DNA from: Caulobacter sp. D5
GTDB lineage: Bacteria; Pseudomonadota; Alphaproteobacteria; Caulobacterales; Caulobacteraceae
Length of the DNA: 36,230 bases
Direction: 5' to 3'
Assembly (NCBI RefSeq): GCF_003185805.1
Contig: NZ_QHJY01000028.1
Coordinates: 1 to 36,230, forward strand
Both the position numbers and the translations under genes were made by a program. How positions within the stretch are numbered: the stretch's first letter is position 1; each line of letters begins with the position of its first letter. The notes beneath the pieces are model-generated. The model was not told the origin of the DNA, did not search any database, and was given only the letters and a program-made list of their open reading frames with translations. Shown here one piece after another: positions 31,886 through 36,230 of this stretch.

Positions 31886-32243
31886 CGTCCAGCTCCGCGA
31901 TCAGCTGTTTCAGCTGCTTGACCTCGTCGGGCGACAGCGAGCGGTGCTTGGCGAAATGCGCGACCAGGGGCGTCAGCCGGCCGTCGAACAACCGGTCGAG
32001 CAGCCCCTGGCTCTCGCTCTGCAGATACTCGGCCCGGCTGACGATCGGCACATAGCGCACGCGGCCGTCGATGCGGCGCGACTCGATGGCCTTGCGCTTG
32101 AGCAGGCGGTTGATCAGCGTCTTGACCGTGGCCTCGCCCCAGCTCTGCGGGGCGGCGACGGCCTCGAGGATCTCCTCGACGGTCAGAGGGCTCTGGGTCC
32201 AGAGCGCCTCCATGACGTGGCTTTCGGCTTGGGTGATGCTCAT
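31875..32243 (-). CDS. BlaI/MecI-family repressor
   Basis: 122-residue winged helix-turn-helix repressor (Penicillinase_R family). SITQAESHVMEALWTQSPLTVEEIL, then GEATVKTLINRLLKRKAIESRRIDGRVRYVPIVSRAEY is the complete DNA-binding domain. The C-terminal helical half dimerises (LLDRLFDGRLTPLVAHFAKHRSL). It is followed by, and overlaps, the M56 peptidase gene, the standard sensor-protease/repressor pair. The palindrome TTACGCCCGTAA lies 30 bp upstream of its ATG and is the likely operator. No beta-lactamase or other resistance gene is adjacent, so the target beyond its own operon is unknown; glnE is the divergent neighbour. Confidence 0.92.
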   Translation of the reverse strand: MSITQAESHVMEALWTQSPLTVEEILEAVAAPQSWGEATVKTLINRLLKRKAIESRRIDGRVRYVPIVSRAEYLQSESQGLLDRLFDGRLTPLVAHFAKHRSLSPDEVKQLKQLIAELDDAG

Positions 32244-32272
32244 GACGGCCCGCTACTCTGTTGCGGGAATGA

Positions 32273-32284
32273 TTACGCCCGTAA
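32273..32284. promoter_or_regulatory. Candidate BlaI-type operator
   Basis: TTACG-CC-CGTAA is a 12-bp inverted repeat with perfect 5-bp arms in the 96-bp gap between the divergent BlaI-like gene and glnE. BlaI/MecI sites have TACA/TGTA-type arms of similar spacing, so autoregulation is likely; an effect on glnE is possible. Confidence 0.6.
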
Positions 32285-32339
32285 ATGACATCGTCAAGCG
32301 ATGCTTGGCGCTCGGGACCGGGCGGGTAAGAGTGCGGCC

Positions 32340-35228
32340 ATGACTCGCCCCCTCGCTCCCCTACTCGACCGCCTCGCCCCCTGCGGCCCGATCGTCGATC
32401 CAAAGGCCGCCGAGCGGGCCCACGAGGGGATCGCCCGCCGGGCCGGCGAGCAAATGGCGAGCATCGACGCCGCCTGGCCGGCCCTGGCCCCGGTGTTCGC
32501 CGCCAGCCCTTACCTCGCGGGTCTCGCCCGTCGCGACGGCGCGCGCCTGCCGCTGATCCTGGAGAGCGATCCGCAGGCCCGGCTGTCGGACATACTGGCC
32601 GCCGCCGAAGCCGTCGCCGCCGAGCCCGACTTCGAGACCGCCCGAAAAACCCTCCGTGAGCTGAAGGCCGACCTGCACCTGCTGACGGCCCTCGCCGACC
32701 TCGGCGGCGTCTGGGATCTCGACGCGGTGACCGGCGCCCTCACCCGCTTCGCCGACGCCAGTCTGCACGCGGCCCTGGCCCAGGCCGCCCGGGTCGAGGT
32801 GGCGCGCGGCGCCCTCACCCATGTCGGAGACGGCGAGGACGGCCCGATCCCGGGCCTCTTCTGCATCGCCATGGGCAAGCACGGCGCCCATGAGCTGAAC
32901 TATTCCAGCGACATCGACTTTTCGATCTTCTACGCGCCCGAGGCCCTGCCGGTCAGCGAGGGGACCGAACCTCAAGGCGTCGCCGTGCGCCTGACCCAGC
33001 ACCTGGGCCGGATGCTGGCCGAGCGCACCGCCGACGGCTACGTCTTCCGCATCGACCTGCGCCTGCGCCCCGACCCGTCCTCGACCCCGCCGGCCATGCC
33101 GATCGACGCGGCCTTGGACTACTACGAGAGCGTCGGCCAGAACTGGGAGCGGGCGGCCCACATCAAGGCCCGGATCGCGGCCGGCGACATCGCGCGCGGC
33201 GAGGCCTTCCTGGACGAGCTGCAGCCCTTCATCTGGCGGCGCAATCTCGACTTCGCCGCCATCGCCGACATCCATTCGATCAAGCGCCAGATCCACGCCT
33301 ACAAGGTGGACGAGCGTCTGGAGGCCAAGGGCGCCGACCTGAAGCTCGGCCGCGGCGGCATCCGCGAGATCGAATTCTTCGTCCAGACCCAGCAGCTGAT
33401 CCTGGGCGGCCGCCACCCGGACCTGCGCAGCCCCCGCACCCTGGACGCGCTCTCCGCCCTGCGCGACGCCGGCCACGTGACGCCGGAGGACTGCGCCTAT
33501 CTGACCGCCGCCTATCACGACCTGCGGGCCCTGGAGCACCGGGCCCAGATGATCGCCGGCGACCAGACCCACAAGCTGCCGGAGTCCGACGCCGACCGGA
33601 AGAAGGTCGCCGCCCTCTGGAACCACGGCAATCTGCGCAGCTTCGACGCCGCCGTCGGCAAGATGCTGAAGGGCGTCAACCAGCGCTACGGCGCCCTGTT
33701 CAAGGGCGAGGAGGAGCTGTCGTCGCGCTTCGGCAGCCTGGTCTTCACCGGCGTCGAGGACGACCCGGAAACCCTGGCCACCCTCAAGCGCATGGGCTTC
33801 TCGGCCCCTGATCGGGTGGCCGCCACCATCCGCGGCTGGCACCACGGCCATATCGCCGCCACCCGCACCGAGCGCAGCCGTGAGCTGTTCACGCGCCTGG
33901 CCCCCCGCCTGCTGGACGCGGCCAACGCCACGGGCGCGCCGGACGCGGCCTTCAACCGCTTCGCCGACTTCTTCGCCTCGCTGAGTTCCGGCGTGCAGAT
34001 CCAGTCGCTGTTCCTGGCCCAGCCGCGCCTGTTCGAGCTGGTGGTGCAGGTCATGGCCTTCGCCCCGCGCCTGGCCACGACGCTCGCCCGCCGGCCGACG
34101 GCGCTGGACGCCCTGCTGGATCCGGCCTTCTTCGGCCCGATGGAGGTTCCCGCCGACATCCCGTGGGATCCAGCCGAGTTCGAGCCGTCGATGGACGCGG
34201 CCCGGCGCCTCTTCCGCGACCAGTCGTTCCGGATCGGGGTGCGGGTGATGAGCGGCACGGCCGACGCCCGCGACGTGGGCCGGGCCTTCGCCGACCTGGG
34301 CGACCTGATCGTCGGCGGCCTGGCGCCGGCCGCCCTGGCCGAGGTCGAGCGGCTGGGCGGCGCCTTCCCCGGCCAGGTGGCCGTGGTCGCCCTGGGCAAG
34401 GCCGGCTCGCGCGAGATGACAGCCAAGTCCGACCTCGACCTGATGACGCTGTACGCGGCCGACGAACCAGCTGCGATGTCGGAGGTGAAGGGCTGGAGCG
34501 CCGACGTTTTCTACGCCCGCTTCACCCAGCGCCTGACCTCGGCCCTGTCGGCGCCGACCGCCGAGGGCACGCTCTACGAGGTGGACCTCAAGCTGCGCCC
34601 CTCGGGCAGCAAGGGGCCGGTGGCCGTCAGCTTCACCGCCTTCGAGGACTATTACGAGCGCGAGTCCGAGACCTGGGAGCTCCTGGCCCTGACCCGCGCC
34701 CGGGTGATCTGGGCCAGCTCGCCGGACTTCAAGGCCCGGGCCGAGGGCGCGATCGAGGCGGCCCTGCGCCGGCCGCGCGACGTGGCCAAGACGGCCGCCG
34801 ACGTGCTCGACATGCGCGACCTGATGGAGCGCGAGCGGCCGGGCAAGGGACCGTGGGACCTCAAGCTGGAGCCCGGCGGCCTGGTCGACATCGAATTCAT
34901 CGCCCAGTTCCTGCAACTGGCCCACGGACCAGACGGCGGCCCTCTGGCGCAGAACACCGGCGAGGCCCTGTCGGCCCTGATCGCGGCGGGCCTGGGCGAC
35001 AAGGCCTCGCTCAACGCGGCCCTGTCGGCTTGGCGGCTGGAGCAGGACCTGTCGCAGCTGATCAAGGTGGCGCTGGAGGACGGCGGCGATCCGGAGAACG
35101 AGCCCAAGGCCTTCAGGGCGCTGCTGGCGCGGGCGGGCCACGTGACCCAGTTCCGCTCGCTGAAGGCCAAGCTGCTGAAGGCCAAGGCCGAGGCGCGGGC
35201 GGCGTTCGAGGCGGTCGTGAAGGCTTAG
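32340..35228 (+). CDS. glnE: Bifunctional glutamine synthetase adenylyltransferase/deadenylylase
   Basis: 962-residue cytoplasmic enzyme that adds and removes AMP on glutamine synthetase in response to PII and glutamine. Both nucleotidyltransferase domains are present. The N-terminal deadenylylase domain has GKHGAHELNYSSDIDF (179-194), with metal-binding Asp191 and Asp193. The C-terminal adenylyltransferase domain has LGKAGSREMTAKSDLDL (685-701), with Asp698 and Asp700. The GRGGIREIEFFVQ and EPGGLVDIEFIAQF segments mark the paired GlnD_UR_UTase domains. Size is normal for the family. An upstream in-frame ATG at 32301 would add 13 residues, but 32340 starts the conserved protein. It appears to be a single-gene unit; a repeat element follows 27 bp after the stop. 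Confidence 0.97.
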   Translation: MTRPLAPLLDRLAPCGPIVDPKAAERAHEGIARRAGEQMASIDAAWPALAPVFAASPYLAGLARRDGARLPLILESDPQARLSDILAAAEAVAAEPDFETARKTLRELKADLHLLTALADLGGVWDLDAVTGALTRFADASLHAALAQAARVEVARGALTHVGDGEDGPIPGLFCIAMGKHGAHELNYSSDIDFSIFYAPEALPVSEGTEPQGVAVRLTQHLGRMLAERTADGYVFRIDLRLRPDPSSTPPAMPIDAALDYYESVGQNWERAAHIKARIAAGDIARGEAFLDELQPFIWRRNLDFAAIADIHSIKRQIHAYKVDERLEAKGADLKLGRGGIREIEFFVQTQQLILGGRHPDLRSPRTLDALSALRDAGHVTPEDCAYLTAAYHDLRALEHRAQMIAGDQTHKLPESDADRKKVAALWNHGNLRSFDAAVGKMLKGVNQRYGALFKGEEELSSRFGSLVFTGVEDDPETLATLKRMGFSAPDRVAATIRGWHHGHIAATRTERSRELFTRLAPRLLDAANATGAPDAAFNRFADFFASLSSGVQIQSLFLAQPRLFELVVQVMAFAPRLATTLARRPTALDALLDPAFFGPMEVPADIPWDPAEFEPSMDAARRLFRDQSFRIGVRVMSGTADARDVGRAFADLGDLIVGGLAPAALAEVERLGGAFPGQVAVVALGKAGSREMTAKSDLDLMTLYAADEPAAMSEVKGWSADVFYARFTQRLTSALSAPTAEGTLYEVDLKLRPSGSKGPVAVSFTAFEDYYERESETWELLALTRARVIWASSPDFKARAEGAIEAALRRPRDVAKTAADVLDMRDLMERERPGKGPWDLKLEPGGLVDIEFIAQFLQLAHGPDGGPLAQNTGEALSALIAAGLGDKASLNAALSAWRLEQDLSQLIKVALEDGGDPENEPKAFRALLARAGHVTQFRSLKAKLLKAKAEARAAFEAVVKA

Positions 35229-35255
35229 AGCGAAAGGCCTTCAAAGACCAAATTC

Positions 35256-35372
35256 ATCGTCATCCCGGCCGCAGCGCAGCGGAGAGCCGGGACCCAGGGG
35301 CGGCCGCAGTGCAGTGGCCCCTGGGTCCCGGGTCTGCGGTCCGCTTCGCGGCCCTACGCCCGGGATGACGAT
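35256..35372. repeat. Long nested hairpin repeat, copy 4
   Basis: 117 bp with outer arms ATCGTCATCCCGG and CCGGGATGACGAT and inner arms CCGGGACCCAGGGG and CCCCTGGGTCCCGG, with a shorter middle than copies 1-3 and a GGTCTGCGGTCCGCTTCGCGG side region. It separates convergent glnE and the 125-residue gene. Confidence 0.85.
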
Positions 35373-35389
35373 CTAATTTCCGGTCGGCT

Positions 35390-35767
35390 CTAGTACGCCG
35401 GCTCGGGCTGTTTCGCGTCGCCCTTCACGAGGGCCAGATAGGCCTCGTCGGTGGTGAAGGGGATCTCCTTCACGTCGATCAGCACGCTCTTGTTGGAGCC
35501 GACGATCAGGATCTTGGGCAGGTAGAAGCCCTTGAACGTGTTCTGCACGGCGTAGGGCGTCGCGCCCGGGGCCAGGGGGCCGGTCCAGCCCATGACCTCG
35601 ATGGCCAGGCCGCCGACGAACTCGTTGTCGCGGACCAGCTGGATGCCGCTGGTGTAGTTCGGCGCCGCGCCCTGGACCTTGACGCTGAAGAAGCCCGGCG
35701 TGCGCAGGCCGGTCCAGACGTAGGTCGCCTCGGCGGTGTCGAAAGGTTCGGGACCATAGAAACCCAT
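35390..35767 (-). CDS. 125-residue protein of unknown function
   Basis: Soluble protein without signal peptide or membrane helix that I cannot place in a family. The N-terminus (MGFYGPEPFDTAEATYVWTG) and strands such as FFSVKVQG, GIQLVRDN, GGLAIEVMGWTG and KSVLIDVKEIPF suggest an all-beta fold. GGAGACACGTG just before the ATG at 35767 is a strong ribosome binding site; the frame continues upstream to 35851, but that extension has arginine-rich, non-conserved-looking sequence. Codon use matches the neighbours. It is divergent from msrP across a 215-bp gap. No function is suggested. Confidence 0.72.
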   Translation of the reverse strand: MGFYGPEPFDTAEATYVWTGLRTPGFFSVKVQGAAPNYTSGIQLVRDNEFVGGLAIEVMGWTGPLAPGATPYAVQNTFKGFYLPKILIVGSNKSVLIDVKEIPFTTDEAYLALVKGDAKQPEPAY

Positions 35768-35929
35768 CACGTGTCTCCTCTGGTTGTTGATCGCCTCGCT
35801 GGGCGACGCCCGATCGATACGCGCCACGGGAAACACAATCTGTGCGCGCATTCACAATGATAACTAGCTTAAGCTGCACCGCAGCGACCTTCGCGCGAAA
35901 CGGTCGTGAAAAAGGCGCGCGGCCTCGTA

Positions 35930-35955
35930 AACCTTGGCCTCGTCCCATACGTATC
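35930..35955 (+). promoter_or_regulatory. Candidate ECF-sigma promoter of msrP
   Basis: AACC (35930-35933, within GTAAACC), a 16-base spacer and CGTATC (35950-35955) resemble the AAC -35 and CGT -10 elements of extracytoplasmic-function sigma promoters. It lies 27 bp before the msrP start. An envelope-oxidation-responsive sigma factor would suit the gene, but the match is judged by eye. Confidence 0.42.
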
Positions 35956-35982
35956 TTCCAGGCCAAGCCCGGAGACCCCGCG

Positions 35983-36230
35983 ATGCTGATCCGCCACCGC
36001 CCCGACCTGACCGAGAACGACGTCACCGACCGGGGCCTCTATCTGCGACGGCGGGAGTTCATCGCCGGCGCGGCCGGGCTTGGGCTGGCCGGCCTGGGCG
36101 GAGCGGCGGCCGCCGCGCCCCTGGCCTTCACCAAGGGCTTCTCGACCCAGGAAAAACCGACGCCGAAGGACGACGTCACCAGCTACAACAACTTCTACGA
36201 ATTCGGGGTCGACAAGTCCGACCCGGCCGA
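35983..36230 (+). CDS. msrP: Methionine-sulfoxide reductase catalytic subunit MsrP, 5' part
   Basis: The first 82 codons of a periplasmic molybdopterin enzyme that repairs oxidised methionines in exported proteins; it works with the heme membrane subunit MsrQ. The N-terminus [18 protein letters not shown] is followed by a Tat signal peptide ([16 protein letters not shown], about 22-37). The mature part begins with [15 protein letters not shown], a hallmark of MsrP (YedY). The rest, including the molybdenum-ligand cysteine, lies past the window end, so activity cannot be judged. The ATG at 35983 is the only reasonable start before the Tat motif. An ECF-like promoter lies just upstream. Confidence 0.9.
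   Translation, partial: MLIRHRPDLTENDVTDRGLYLRRREFIAGAAGLGLAGLGGAAAAAPLAFTKGFSTQEKPTPKDDVTSYNNFYEFGVDKSDPA

Overview
The window is high-GC DNA with dense coding on both strands and looks like a chromosome of the Caulobacter lineage (Caulobacter or a close relative, Alphaproteobacteria). The evidence is a CdnL/CarD-type RNA polymerase regulator ending in Ala-Ala next to the ferredoxin fdxA, two large TonB-dependent receptors, an HWE histidine kinase with a single-domain receiver, an EcfG/SigT-like promoter, a XylR-like operator, GlnE, and repeated hairpin elements between genes. No phage, insertion sequence, integrase or CRISPR array was seen.

Layout. 1-4.1 kb: a PAS-GGDEF-EAL cyclic-di-GMP enzyme, fdxA, cdnL with a clear terminator, and a DUF1801 protein. 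4.1-7.7 kb: a TonB-dependent siderophore-type receptor followed by a PepSY membrane protein, probably one iron-uptake operon with a candidate Fur box. 7.8-11.1 kb: a secreted GH74 xyloglucanase with a LacI/XylR-type palindrome upstream, convergent with a secreted alpha/beta hydrolase. 11.1-12.7 kb: HWE kinase and receiver with overlapping ends. A tRNA-Arg(CCT) lies at 12.9 kb. 13.0-20.2 kb: a 529-bp regulatory region, then a 1210-residue TonB-dependent receptor, a full-length galactocerebrosidase-like GH59 enzyme and a FadR-type GntR regulator. 20.5-24.5 kb: mannonate dehydratase divergent from a second FadR-type regulator, a 26-residue membrane protein and a four-helix membrane protein behind an EcfG-like promoter, then a secreted NodB-like deacetylase.

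24.7-30.0 kb is the glyoxylate shunt: aceA, a 76-residue unknown protein and aceB on one strand, with the divergent short-chain fatty acyl regulator. 30.2-32.3 kb holds a one-helix membrane protein and a BlaR1-like/BlaI-like pair. 32.3-35.2 kb is glnE. The window ends with a small unknown protein and the start of the periplasmic methionine-sulfoxide reductase msrP.

How the parts fit. The middle of the window reads as a dispersed plant-polysaccharide or glycolipid utilisation region: xyloglucanase, outer-membrane receptor, beta-galactosidase-type GH59, deacetylase and mannonate dehydratase. Two near-identical inverted repeats (ATTGGCC-NN-ACCAAT) lie in front of the manD/gntR pair and the deacetylase, and a looser relative lies in front of the large receptor. 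This suggests one GntR regulator may control all three. The GH59 receptor operon is the most unusual item, because GH59 is best known from animal lysosomal galactocerebrosidase.
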